Below, in pieces: positions 23,830 through 36,971 of a DNA stretch of 64,000 nucleotides (position 1 is its first letter; each line of letters opens with the position of its first letter). The position numbers were made by a program, and so were the translations under genes. Source of the stretch: Torymus aiolomorphi (taxonomy: Eukaryota > Arthropoda > Insecta > Hymenoptera > Torymidae); the NCBI GenBank assembly GCA_036365515.1, contig CM070875.1:93912628-93976627 (forward strand), written 5' to 3'. Under the pieces are notes generated by a model. That model worked only from the letters and a program-made list of their open reading frames with translations, ran no database searches and was not told where the DNA came from.

Positions 23830-26800
23830 GTCAAAGATTAAAAGATAGGCAGGATGCAAAAGTCGAAAGTCGATCGAAAACGCAAACGAAATCGTTTGGG
23901 ACTCTGAAGAGGGGTTTTTTTTTAGTAAAACCGTAAGCAACCAATTCATAACTGTACGGAATGTAGTCTTAAATATATTACTAAGTTGTTACAGCACTCC
24001 TGATTTTGTTGCTTCAAGAGAAGCGAGATCTTGAGTCAAAAGTCGACCGAAGACGCAGAAAAACGTGCTTGTGATGCTGACAATCGATATTTACATACAA
24101 AAACGGTAAGCGACGAATTCATTATCGTGCACAATGTTTTCTCTAGTATATTGTTAAGTTGTAACGGTATTCCTGAATTTGTTGCTTCAAGACAGATAGA
24201 TCCCCGAAAACAAAATCGATGAAAACTGGAAAATAACGCGTTTGGGACGCTGAAATCGGGGTTTTCCTTAGCAAAACCGTAAGCAACAAATTCGCAAATG
24301 TGCAGAATCTCGTCTCTAATATGTTGCTACGTTGTTACAGCACTCCTGATTTTGTTGCTTCAAGATAGCCGAGATCTCGAAGTCGAAAATCGATCGAAAA
24401 CGCAAGAAAACGTGTTTTTGATGCTGACAATCGATTTTTACATACAAAATCGGTGAGCGACAAATTCATTAACGTGCACCATGTTATCTCTAGTATGTTC
24501 TCAAGTTGTAACGGTATTCCTGATTTTTTCGCTTCTAGACAGTTAGTTCCCGGACACAAAAATCGATCGAAACCGGAAAATAACGCGTTTGGGACGCTGA
24601 AATCGGGGTTTTCTTTAGCAAAAACTTAAGCAACAAATTTACAAATGCGCACACTCTTGTCTCTAATATGTTACTAAGTTGTTACAGCACTCCTGATTTT
24701 GTTGCTTCAAGATAGCCGAGATTTCGAAGTCGAAAATCGATCGAAAACGCAAAAAAACGTGTTTTTGATGCTGACAATCGATATTTACATACAGAAACGG
24801 TGAGCGACAAATTCATTAACGTGCACCATGTTATCTCTAGTATGTTCTCTAGTTGTAACGGTATTCCGGAATTTGTCGCTTCTAGACAGTTAGATCCCGG
24901 ACACAAAAATCGATCGAACCGGAAAATAACACGATTGGGACGTTGAAATCGGGGTTTTCTTTAGCAAAACCGTTAGCAACAAATTCACAAATGTGCAGAA
25001 TCTCGACTCTAATATGTTGCTACGTTGTTAGAGTATTCCTGAATTTGTTGCTTAGCAGTAGATTATATCTCAGAATCGAAAGTCGATCGAAAACGGTAAA
25101 AACCCGTTTGGGATTAGGTAAATGGGGTTTTCTTTAGAAAAACCGTAAGCAACAAATTCACAAATGCGCAGACTCTTGTCTCTAATATGTTACTAAGTTG
25201 TTACAGCACTCCTGATTTTGTTGCTTCAGGATAGGCGAAATCTCGAAGTCGAAAATCGATCGAAGACGCAAAAAACGTGTTTTTGATGCTGACAATAGAT
25301 ATTTACATACAGAAACGGTGAGCGACAAATTCTTTAACGTGCTAAATCTTTTCTCTAGTATGTTCTCAAATTGTAACGGTATTCCTGAATTTGTCGCTTC
25401 TAGACAGTTAGTTCCCGGCCACAAAAATCGATCGAAACCGGAAAATAACGCGTTTGGGACGCTGAAATCGGGGTTTTCTTTAGCAAAACCGTAAGCAACA
25501 AATTTACCAATGCGCAGACACTTGTCCCTAATATGTTACTAAGTTGTTACAGCACTCCTGAATTTGTTGCTTCAAGATAGCCGAGATTTCGAAGTCGAAA
25601 ATCGATCGAAAACGCAAAAAAACGTGTTTTTGATGCTGACAATCGATATTTACATACAGAAACGGTGAGCGACAAATTCTTTACCGAGCTAAATCTTTTC
25701 TCTAGTATGTTCTCAAGTTGTAACGGTATTCCTGAATTTGTTGCTTCTAGACAGTTAGTTCCCGGACACAAAAATCGATCGAAACCGGAAAATAACGCGT
25801 TTGGGACGCTGAAATCGGGATTTTCTTTAGCAAAACCGTAAGCAACAAATTCACAAATGCGCAGACTCTTGTCTCTAATATGTTGCTACGTTGTTAGAGT
25901 ATTCCTGAATTTATTGCTTTGCAGTAGATTATATCCCGGAGTCTAAAGTCGATCAAAAACGGTAAAAACCCGTTTGAGATTAGGTAAATGGGGTTTTCGT
26001 TAGAAAGACCGTAAGCAACAAATTCACAAATGCGCAGACTCTTGTCTCTAATATGTTGCTACGTTGTTAGAGCACTCCTGATTTTGTTGCTCCAAGATAA
26101 CCGAGATTCCGAAGTCGAAAATCAATCGAAAACGCAAAACAACGTGTTTTTGATGCTGACAATCAATATTTACATACAGAAACGGTGAGCAACAAGTTCT
26201 TTAATGTGCACAATCTTTTCTCTAGTATGTTCTCAAGTTGTAACGGTATTCCTGATTTTGTCGCTTCTAGACAGTTAGTTCCCGGACACAAAAATCGATC
26301 GAAACCGGAAAATAACGCGTTTGGGACGCTAAAATCGGGGTTTTCTTTAGCAAAACCTTAAGCAACAAATTTACAAATGCGCAGACTCTTGTCTCTAATA
26401 TGTTACTAAGTTGTTACAGCACTCCTGATTTTGATGCTTCAGGATAGGCGAGATCTCGAAGTCGAAAATGGATCGAAAACTCAAAAAAACGTGGTTGTGA
26501 TGCTGACAATCGATTTTTACGTACCAAAACGGGGTGCGACAAATTCATTAAAGTGCGCCATATTATCTCTAGTATGTTCTCAAGTTGTAACGGTATTCCT
26601 GAATTTGTCGCTTCTAGACAGTTAGTTCCCGGACACAAAAATCGATCGAAACCGGAAAATAACGCGTTTGGGACGCTGAAATCGGGGTTTTTTTTTAGCC
26701 AAACCGTAAGCAACAAATTCACAAATGCGCAGACTCTTGTCTCTAATATGTTACTAAGTTGTTAGAGCACTCCTGATTTTGTTGCTTCAAGATAACCGAG

Positions 26801-29800
26801 ATTCCGAAGTCGAAAATCAATCGAAAACGCAAAAGAACGTGTCTTTGATGTTGACAATCGATATTTACATACAGAAACGGTGAGCGACAAATTCATTAAC
26901 GTGCACCATGTTATCTCTAGTATGTTCTCAAGTTGTAACGGTATTCCGGAATTTGTCGCTTCTAGACAGTTATATCCCGGACACAGAAATCGATCGAAAC
27001 CGGAAAATAACACGATTGGGACGTTGAAATCGGGGTTTTCTTTAGCAAAACCGTTAGCAACAAATTCACAAATGTTCAGAATCTCGACTCTAATATGTTG
27101 CTACGTTGTTAGAGTATTCCTGAATTTGTTGCTTAGCAGTAGATTATATCTCGGAATCGAAAGTCGATCGAAAACGGTAAAAACCCGTTTGAGATTAGGT
27201 AAATGGGGTTTTCGTTAGAAAAACCGTAAGCAACAAATTCACAAATGCGCAGACTCTTGTCTCTAATATGCTGCTACGTTGTTAGAGCACTCCTGATTTT
27301 ATTGCTCCAAGATAACCGAGATTCCGAAGTCGAAAATCAATCGAAAACGCAAGAAAACATGTTTTTGATGCTGACAATCGATATTTACATACAGAAACGG
27401 TGAGCGACAAATTCTTTACCGAGCTAAATCTTTTCTCTAGTATGTTCTCAAGTTGTAACGGTATTCCTGAATTTGTTGCTTCTAGACAGTTAGTTCCCGG
27501 ACACAAAAATCGATCGAAACCGGAAAATAACGCGTTTGGGACGCTGAAATCGGGATTTTCTGTAGCAAAACCGTAAGCTACAAATTCACAAATGCGCACA
27601 CTCTTGTCTCTAATATGTTGCTACGATGTTAGAGTATTCCTGAATTTATTGCTTTGCAGTAGATTATATCCCGGAGTCTAAAGTTGATCGAAAACGGTAA
27701 AAACCCGTTTGAGATTAGGTAAATGGGGTTTTCGTTAGAAAAACCGTAAGCAACAAATTCACAAATGCGCAGACTCTTGTCTCTAATATGTTGCTACGTT
27801 GTTAGAGCACTCCTGATTTTGTTGCTCCAAGATAACCGAGATTCCGAAGTCGAAAATCAATCGAAAACGCAAGAAAACGTGTTTTTGATGCTGACAATCG
27901 ATTTTTACATACAAAATCGGTGAGCGAAAAATTCATTAACGTGCACCATGTTATCTCTAGTATGTTCTCAAGTTGTAACGGTATTCCTGATTTGGTCGCT
28001 TCTAGACAGTTAGTTCCCGGACACAAAAATCGATCGAAACCGGAAAATAACGTGTTTGGGACGCTGAAATCGGGGTTTTCTTTAGCAAAACCTTAAGCAA
28101 CAAATTTACAAATGCGCAGACTCTTGTCTCTAATATGTTACTAACTTGTTACAGCACTCCTGATTTTGTTGCTTCAAGATAGCCGAGATTTCGAAGTCGA
28201 AAATCGATCGAAAACGCAAAAAAACGTGTTTTTGATGCTGACAATCGATATTTACATACAGAAACGGTGAGCGACAAATTCATTAACGTGCACCATGTTA
28301 TCTCTAGTATGTTCTCAAGTTGTAACGGTATTCCGGAATTTGTCGCTTCTAGACAGTTAGATCCCGGACACAAAAATCGATCGAAACCGGAAAATAACAC
28401 GATTGGGACGTTGAAATCGGGGTTTTCTTTAGCAAAACCGTTAGCAACAAATTCACAAATGTGCAGAATCTCGACTCTAATATGTTGCTACGTTGTTAGA
28501 GTATTCCTGAATTTGTTGCTTAGCAGTAGATTATATCTCGGAATCGAAAGTCGATCGAAAACGGTAAAAACCCGTTTGGGATTAGGTAAATGGGGTTTTC
28601 TTTAGAAAAACCGTAAGCAACAGATTCACAAATGCGCAGACTCTTGTCTGTAATATGTTACTAAGTTGTTTCGGCACTCCTGATTTTGTTGCTTCAGGAT
28701 AGGCGAGATCTCGAAGTCGAAAATCGATCGAAAACTCAAAAAAACGTGGTTGTGATGCTGACAATCGATTTTTACGTACCAAAACGGTGAGCGACAAATT
28801 CATTAAAGTGTACCATATTATCTCTAGTATGTTCTCAAGTTGTAACGGTATTCCTGAATTTGTCGCTTCTAGACAGTTAGTTCCCGGACACAAAAATCGA
28901 TCGAAACCGGAAAATAACGCGTTTGGGACGCTGAAATCGGGGTTTTTTTTTAGCCAAACCGTAAGCAACAAATTCACAAATGCGCAGACTCTTGTCTCTA
29001 ATATGTTGCTACGTTGTTAGAGCACTCCTGATTTTGTTGCTTCAAGATAACCGAGATTCCGAAGTCGAAAATCAATCGAAAACGCAAAAAAACGTGTTTT
29101 TGATGCTGACAATCGATATTTACATACAGAAACGGTGAGCGACAAATTCTCTAATGTGCACAATCTTTTCTCTAGTATGTTCTCAAGTTGTAACGGTATT
29201 CCTGATTTTGTCGCTTCTAGACAGTTAGTTCCCGGACACAAAAATCGATCGAAACCGGAAAATAACGCGTTTGGGACGCTGAAATCGGGGTTTTCTTTAG
29301 CAAAACCGTAAGCAACAAATTTACAAATGCGCAGACTCTTGTCTCTAATATGTTACTAAGTTGTTACAGCACTCCTGATTTTGTTGCTTCAAGATAGCCG
29401 AGATTTCGAAGTCGAAAATCGATCGAAAACGCAAAAAAACGTGTTTTTGATGCTGACAATCGATATTTACATACAGAAACGGTGAGCGACAAATTCTTTA
29501 ACGTGCTAAATCTTTTCTCTACTATGTTCTCAAGTTGTAACGGTATGCCTGAATTTGTCGCTTCTAGACAGTTAGTTCCCGGACACAAAAATCGATCGAA
29601 ACCGGAAAATAACGCGTTTGGGACGCTGAAATCGGGATTTTCTTTAGCAAAACCGTAAGCAACAAATTCACAAATGCGCAGACTCTTGTCTCTAATATGT
29701 TGCTACGTTGTTAGAGTATTCCTGAATTTGTTGCTTTGCAGTAGATTATATCCCGGAGTATAAAGTCGATCGAGAACGGTAAAAACGCGTTTGAGATTAG

Positions 29801-32350
29801 GTAAATGGGGTTTTCGTTAGAAAAACCGTAAGCAACAAATTCCCAAATATGCAGACTCTTGTCTCTAATATGTTACTAAGTTGTTACAGAATTTCTGATT
29901 TTGTTGCTTCAAAATAGCCGAGATCTCGAAGTCGAAAATCGATCGAAAACACAAAAAACACGTGTTTGTGATGCTGACAATCGATTTTTACATACAAAAA
30001 CGGTAAGCGACAAATTCTTAACCGTGCACAATCTTTTCTCTAGTATGTTCTCAAGTTGTAACGGTATTCCTGAATTTGTCGCTTCTAGACAGTTAGTTCC
30101 CGGACACAAAAATCCATCGAAACCGGAAAATAACGCGTTTGGGACGCTGAAATCGGGGTTTTCTTTAGCAAAACCGTAAGCAACAAATTTACAAATGCGC
30201 AGACTCTTGTCTCTAATATGTTACTAAGTTGTTACAGCACTCCTGATTTTGTTGCTTCAAGATAGCCGAGATTTCGAAGTCGAAAATCGATCGAAAACGC
30301 AAAAAAACGTGTTTTTGATGCTGACAATCGATATTTACATACAGAAACGGTGAGCGACAAATTCTTTAACGTGCTAAATCTTTTCTCTAGTATGTTCTCA
30401 AATTGTAACGGTATTCCTGAATTTGTTGCTTCTAGACAGTTAGTTCCCGGACACAAAAATCGATCGAAACCGGAAAATAATGCGTTTGGGACGCTGAAAT
30501 CGGGGTTTTCTTTAGCAAAACCGTAAGCAACAAATTTACAAATGCGCAGACTCTTGTCTCTAATATGTTACTAAGTTGTTACAGCACTCCTGATTTTGTT
30601 GCTTCAAGATAGCCGAGATTTCGAAGTCGAAAATCGATCGAAAACGCAAAAAAACGTGTTTTTGATGCTGACAATCGATATTTACATACAGAAACGGTGA
30701 GCGACAAATTCTTTAATGTGCACAATCTTTTCTCTAGTATGTTCTCAAGTTGTAACGGTATTCCTTATTTTGTCGCTTCTAGACAGTTAGTTCCCGGGCA
30801 CAAAAATCGATCGAAACCGGAAAATAACGCGTTTGGGACGCTGAAATCGGGGTTTTCTTTATCAAAACCGTAAGCAACAAATTTACAAATGCGCAGACTC
30901 TTGTCTCTAATATGTTACTAAGTTGTTACAGCACTCCTGATTTTGTTGCTTCAAGATAGCCAAGATCTCGAAGTCGAAAATCGATCGTAAACGCAAAAAA
31001 ACGTGTTTTTCATGCTGACAATCGATTTTTACATACAAAAACGGTAGGCGACAAATTCGTTAACGTGCAAAATCTTTTTTCTAGTATGTTCTCAAGTTGT
31101 AACGGTATTTCTGAATATGTCGCTTCTAGACAGTTAGTTCCCGGACACAAAAATCGATCGAAACCGGAAAATAACGCGTTTGGGACGCTGAAATCGTGAT
31201 TTTCTTTAGCAAAACCGTAAGCAACAAATTCACAAATGCGCAGACTCTTGTCTCTAATATGTTGCTACGTTGTTAGAGTATTCCTGAATTTGTTGCTTTG
31301 CAGTAGATTATATCCCGGAGTCTAAAGTCGATCGAAAACGGTAAAAACGCGTTTGAGATTAGGTAAATGGGGTTTTCGTTAGAAAAGCCGTAAGCAACAA
31401 ATTCACAAATATGCAGACTATTGTCTCTAATATGTTACTAAGTTGTTACAGCATTCCTGATTTTGTTGCTTCAAAATAGCCGAGATCTCGAAGTCGAAAA
31501 TCGATCGAAAACGCAAAAAAACGTGTTTGTGAGGCTGACAATCGATTTTTACATACAAAAACGGTAAGCGACAAATTTATTAACGTGTACCATGTTATCT
31601 CTAGTATGTTCTCAAGTTGTAACGGTATTCCTGAATTTGTTGCTGCTAGACAGTTAGATCCCGGACACAAAAATCGATCGAAGCCGGAAAATAACGCGTT
31701 TGGGACGCTCATATCGGGGTCTTCAGACCCCGTGCAGAATCTTGTCTGCAATATATTGCTACGTTGTTACAGTATTCCAGAATTTGTTGCTTAGCAGTAG
31801 ATTATATCCCGGAGTCGAAAGTCGATCGAAAATGGTCAGAAGAGGTTTGGTATTACGTAAATGGGGTTGTCTTTAGTAAAACCGTAAGCAACAAATTCAT
31901 AACTGTACCGAATGTTTTCTCTAGTATGTTGTTAAGTTGTAACGGTATTCCTGAATCTTTGGCTTCAAGACAGCTAGATCCCGGAGACAACAATTGATCG
32001 AAACTGCAAAATAACGCGTTTGGAACGTTGAATTCTGAATTTTCCTTAGCCAAACCGTAAGCAAGAAATTCGCAAATGTGCAGAATCTTGTCTCAAATAT
32101 TTTGCTAAATTATTCCTAAATTTTTTGGTTTGCAGTAGTTTATATTCCGGAGTCGAAAGTCGATCGAAAACAGAAAAAGATGCATTTCGGACGCTGGCGA
32201 GTGGGTTTTATTAGTAAATAGATAAGGAAAAAATTCATAACTGTGCAGAATGTCGTCTCTAATATGCGTTGTAGTCTAATATAGCTTAGTAAAATATTAG
32301 CAACAACGTTTATCACAGTTTTGAATTTGTTGCTGATCGCTTAACTAAAT
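23830..32350 (+). repeat. Left ~173-bp tandem array, about 49 monomers
   Basis: Monomers alternate between two or three diverged types (A, B, C), so the practical period is about 347 bp; for example related blocks at 24335-24559 and 24682-24906. Each monomer opens with GCAACAAATT or GCGACAAATT and carries AATTTGTTGCTT or AATTTGTCGCTT about 80 bases later, then a TCGATCGAAAAC block. A longer 1387-bp period (eight monomers) links 26880-27218 and 28267-28605. Open frames on either strand are by-products of the repeat. Confidence 0.93.
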
Positions 32351-33089
32351 TAAAGCAACAAATTAGCAAGAAATGTCACTTGCGCCGGCATAAAATGTGT
32401 CGCCGGACAGTAGTTCCAGTAGTGGCGATGCTGGCCCAGGTTTCATGGGAGCACCGCGACGATATCTCGGAAACGGTTGAAGCAACAAATTTGGAATGCG
32501 TAACAAACGAGCAACAAATTTGCAACAAAAATAACCTCTGTCTCAGTTCACTAGAACAAGAATTTGCAAAGTTGGACAAATATGAGCTGTGTCGCGTACA
32601 TGCGTATAATACGGCTTCTAAAGTGCGAAACGGAAATTAGCACTATAGCGGTAGAACAGTAGCGCCCCCAGGGGGGAGATGACGAACGGCGCTTGTGCAC
32701 CAAATAGACACGCGTGAGACCCGCGATCATGCGGTCGCGTTGGGCCCGATATCGCCGTCGAGTTATAATAAAGACTTGTGTGTGCGTAGTGATAGAGAGC
32801 GGCTCGTAAGGACTGTTGTAAGCAGAGTCTGAGAACAAATAAAGTATCCGTCAATATAAGTTCACGGGGTATTTTGATTTAGTCTCCTTATCCCCGTACG
32901 CTAAAATCTGCTAGCTTAATATCAAGTCATATACATTTGGTCCTGTGTCGAGCTCAGGGACCCGCAAAGACTTGTATGATTTTTGGCTCCGGCTATCTTA
33001 CAGCAACGAATTAGCAACACATATGTCCCTTGTCTCGTTTTGATAGAGGGAAAACTCGCAAACATATCCGAACACGATCTGCTAGATTA
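32351..33089. other. Centre of the foldback element
   Basis: Less repetitive stretch between opposite-facing arrays. At 32640-32900 it is GC-richer, with TTATAATAAAG and an AATAAA word near 32843, resembling part of an LTR or promoter; the edges could not be found. Words TCTGCTAGCTTAATAT (about 32905) and GATCTGCTAGATTAATAT (33076) resemble the element's right end. 33076-33107 is a 32-base palindrome with one mismatched pair. Confidence 0.5.
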
Positions 33090-33237
33090 ATATTAAGCTA
33101 GCAGATCACCTGTTTCTTGGAAACGTCTGGAACATCAAAATCCGGATTGGCATAAGAAATTAACAGTAAATTAGCAATATATTATGGTATTATGTAGAAA
33201 GCGCGGTCATTAAAGTGATCTGCTAGCTTAATATACT
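33090..33237. repeat. Internal copy of the element's right terminus
   Basis: From CTGTTTCTTGGAAACG to GCTAGCTTAATATAC this aligns by eye along ~130 bp with the terminal sequence at about 45465-45595 (TTGTTTCTCGGAATCG ... GGATTGGCGTAACAAATTAG ... CAGCTTAATATAC). It is also bounded by a 20-bp inverted repeat starting ATATTAAGCTAGCAGATCAC. It may be the end of an older related copy or a minimal derivative. Confidence 0.65.
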
Positions 33238-33269
33238 AGTGTTTTCGATAGACTTTTGATTTTCAGATT

Positions 33270-33870
33270 TTGCCTGTCCTACAGCAACAAATTCAGGAAT
33301 ACCGTTGCAACTTAGCAACATATTAAAAACTAGATTCGGCCTAGTTATGAATTTGTTGCTTACTGTTTTATTAAAGAAAACACCATTTTCAGCGTTCCAA
33401 ACGTGTTTTTGAATTTATTGCTTACCGTTTTAGTTCATAAAACCAGATTTACCAGATTTTGTGCATTTTCGATCAATTTTCGTCTCCGAGATCTAGCTTG
33501 CCTTATAGCAACAAATTCAGAAATACCATTTCAACTTAGCAATACAGTGAAGATTACATTCTGCCGCATCATGAATTTGTTGCTCACCGTTTTATTCATA
33601 GAACACGAATTACTGCGTCAAAAACACGGTTTTTTGAGTTTTCAATCAATTTTCGACCTCGGGATCTCGCCTGTCTTGAAGCAACAAATTCAGGAATACT
33701 GTAACCAATTAGCAACATACTAAAGACAATATTCGGCACAGTAGTGAATTTGTTGCTTACCTATTTACTAAATAAAACACCATTTACAACGTCCAAAACA
33801 CGCTTTTTTGCGTTCGTTAGATCGGCATTCGACTCAGGGATCTAGCCTATTGTGAAGCAACAAAATCGGA
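33270..33870 (-). repeat. Short inverted segment of the 173-bp array
   Basis: About three diverged monomers in right-arm orientation (AGCAACAAATTCAGGAATAC, GAATTTGTTGCTTACTGTTT). More diverged than the main arrays. Separated from the right array by the 6.4-kb cargo. Confidence 0.8.
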
Positions 33871-34916
33871 AATAGAGATATAACTCAAAAACTTATCCAT
33901 GCACGTGTTGCATACGATATTTTGTTTATATAGTATGTGTAAAATTCGATTTACACTGTTTTTGTGTATATGCATTTTTATTGTGTAATAGTAGATTAGG
34001 ATCGTAAGCAGCAGATTTTTCCGGCGGTTGGGTTTACTACCTGAGCGATAAGATTTTTGGTCCTCTTTTCTCCCGTGATGCATATAGTATTTTATTGCAC
34101 TCTCGGCCGTGGCCACTTTTTCACTCCGAGAAGCGGGACAGACCCAGCCGATATGTCTTTTTTATAACAGAAGAAAATATGAATTTTACTTTCGTCCCGC
34201 TGATTTTTATTTTAGCCCCACTAATTTTACTTTTGTCCCGCAAATCCGGGGCGAAAGTTCTCATAATAATAAACTATTAACGAATAAATTAGTAAAAAAT
34301 TTGTTATAACTCAAACTTTTAATACATTTTCATCAATGAATAATAAACTTTAATAATCTTTATAGCTGAACGAATCCTCTTTCGATTCAAAAATTGCTCT
34401 CTCCATTCGATCAGAAAAAATGAATATTCATTTAGTGCTTTCTCAAAGAGAAAGTTTGGTAACGGCGAAATTTTTCGAAATTTTTCGACCCCTAGATGTC
34501 GATTATGTTCGATATTTCTGAGCTTCTTGAGTTGAAATATGAATTTTATAAAAAATGTATGTGTGTGTGTGGGTGTGTGTGTGTGTATGTATGTTTGTAA
34601 TAAATTTTTTTACAGCATAACCATGGAAACTGGCCAGAGATATTAAGTTTGTCTTTGGCAGGTACATGAAGTTTATTTTGAAGTTTTGCAAGTTCAAATA
34701 TATAGTGGATCGGATAATATTAACGGTGATGATTTTTGAACATGATAATCTTATGGAAGATACTAATAGTATTACTCACAAAGTTTCTCAGTATATTGCT
34801 TCCTCCTAGAGGAAGCTTTGTAATAGTAACATTTTAAGTTTCGTTAAATCGTTCTAGAAACATGATTAAAGTTGTTAGAAGTTTGTATCACATGATTTTA
34901 GAAAAGGTCTTTATGG

Positions 34917-34965
<49 letters not shown>

Positions 34966-35010
34966 ATTTTTTTTGTTTTTTTGTTTTATTGCGAATTCGG
35001 AAAGAAAATA

Positions 35011-35283
35011 CACTGATAGAAAGAAATATTTGAGGCAAATGCGCCGGCTTCACTGTTAACGAATATGTATTTGACTTCAGTCAAATGCACGTGCATTAAC
35101 AGTTAAGGAATGGATCATTTGGTAAAAGTAACGCTTGATAAAAAGGTGACAAAAAGCGATCGTTCATTAACTGTTAATGAATATTCCTTAACTGTTAAAG
35201 AATGTTCATTTAGGTTAAATACTTGAAAAAATTGACTTCCAAATGCATCGTGCATTTGACTCAAATATTTCTTTCTATCAGTG
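35011..35283. mobile_element. MITE with TA target duplication (copy 1)
   Basis: Ends CACTGATAGAAAGAAATATT and its complement, flanked by TA on both sides (35009-35010, 35284-35285), 273 bp. The interior is rich in inverted words such as CATTAACAGTTAAGGAAT. The TA flanks suggest Tc1/mariner-type mobilisation. Confidence 0.75.
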
Positions 35284-35381
35284 TAATTGTTTAGGATTTA
35301 CTGATTAGTTTTTGTTTTATGATGAATTTTTGATTTTAGAAAAATTTATTTTTGAATTTTTTAATGATCGGGTTTAAATTG

Positions 35382-35709
35382 TCGCTTCCGAATAGAAAGG
35401 GGTTATCTGAGAATCCGCTCGTAAAAGGCGTTATCTCGAAATCCGCCCGTAAAAGGCGTTACCTGGGAATCCGCTCGTAGAAGGCGTTATCTCAGAGTCT
35501 GCTCGTAAACGGCGCTATCTCAGAGTCCGCTTGTAGAAGGCGTTATCTCAGAGTCCGCACGTGGAAGGCGTTATCTCCTAAGTAAATTCACGTAGCTTTT
35601 CACAGAATCGACCGATTTTGACGAGATAACGTCTTCTACGAGCGGACTCTGAGATAATGCCTTCTACGAGCGGATTCCCAGATAACACCGTTCTATTCGG
35701 AGGTGACGA
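35382..35709. repeat. Hairpin with 28-bp iterons
   Basis: Ends GTCGCTTCCGAATAGAA and its near-complement TTCTATTCGGAGGTGAC. Inside the left half, six direct copies of a 28-bp unit (GAGTCCGCTCGTAGAAGGCG then TTATCTCA) run from about 35409 to 35578. In the right half two or three copies appear inverted (TCTACGAGCGGACTCTGAGA). It folds on itself as a whole. Confidence 0.75.
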
Positions 35710-36770
35710 AATATTCTAATAGGAATAATGCTAATCGAAGGAGGATAAACATACCTATCTTTAAAAAAAATATAATAATCTAGCTACTATGGTGTTTTGT
35801 TATTAACAAAAACGTGTTTTTTTTTTAAGTTCATAAGTTCCAAACGAAATGGTCATTTTTTTTTAAATCAGGATAGTGTAAAATATAAGTAGCTATAATC
35901 TGTGAAAATTTTAATAAATTCTGTCGACTAGTTTTTGATAAAAAAATTGAAAATTGAAAAAATGGGGTTTTTACTTTACACGGTTTACGGAGTAAAACTG
36001 GATTATTCGCTTTGAAATTCATTGTAGGGGTACATTTTGACTACCAGTCGGTCTACTTATTTGGGCAAAAGGATTGGTCCATAAGTTTCCGAGATATTTG
36101 AGGTTAAAAGTTTTTCAATTTTTAAAATCTTTTCTTCAAATTGCAATTTCTCGAGATCGGCTCCATGAATCATCTTTAAATTTGTAGGTAATTTTGTGTC
36201 TATTATAGGTAATATGTGTGTGAATTTTTATGAAGATACTGTGATTTTGTTTTAAGATATTTAATATTTTAAATTTTCGCATTTTTCAGTCATTTTCTTT
36301 GTCGTATAACTACAAAAAAAAGAAATTAGTTTAATCACGTGGAAATTTTGTGGAGATGTAGAGTTTTTGTATTTACCTTTTAAGTTCTTTAGCTAAAAGA
36401 ATTTTTTCATGATTTTTAAACATTTTTAGGTTAAAATTCTTTTATGTTTTTTGAAAAATCGTAATTTCTCAATGCCGACTTTATGTATCATTTAGAAATT
36501 TATAAATTCTTAATATAGTCCTTTTTGTTGACATAATTTCAGTGGCAGTTAATATTTTTATGTTAATATTTAGTTAATGTTTTCATATCAAATATTACTA
36601 CTCCAATTATTTTCAAAGTCGATATTGTTTGATGTAACGGGCTGTTTTTGTCTGCTTCTATTTTTTTAAATTTGTTTGAGGAAGCTATGTGCCAATGTAT
36701 TGGCAGCGGTTTTTTTCTTTGTAAGAAGAACGGGACAAGCGTCTTTTAGCAAATAATTCTGGATTTTGTT

Positions 36771-36870
36771 GCTCAAGCCGTTTTCGAGACGCAATCGCTA
36801 CTGAACCTGAAGATTCAAGTCAGAAAAGCCTCTATCCTATTTACTCAGCCATTAACTTTAGAAACTGCCT
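36771..36870 (+). repeat. Diverged fragment of the ~300-bp subterminal repeat
   Basis: GGATTTTGTTGCTCAAGCCG, TTTCGAGACGCAATCGCTAC and CAGAAAAGCCTCTATC align with GATTTTGTCGCTCCAGCCG, TTCCGAGAAACAATGGCTAC and GGAAAAGCCACTATTG of the arm repeats. An old copy inside the cargo. Confidence 0.55.
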
Positions 36871-36971
36871 TTCAGTTCTTGCTTAAAAACATGATTATTC
36901 GAATATAGGTTTTATAAAAAAAAATTGTTTGCGATAAAAAAAATTGAATTTCTAAAACAAAATTTAAAGAT

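Noticed and set aside
24335..30456. Repeated 74-residue minus-strand frames (MCPGTNCLEATNSGIPLQ...) that look like a conserved protein family
   Set aside because: They are the 347-bp dimer of the foldback array read in one frame, and mirrored copies occur in the right arm. No start context or domain supports coding.
32640..32930. A solo LTR at the foldback centre
   Set aside because: It has TATA-like and AATAAA words, but I could not find TG...CA edges or a target duplication.
35409..35578. CRISPR-like array of 28-bp repeats
   Set aside because: The repeats are contiguous without spacers, inverted copies follow, no cas genes exist, and the setting is eukaryotic.
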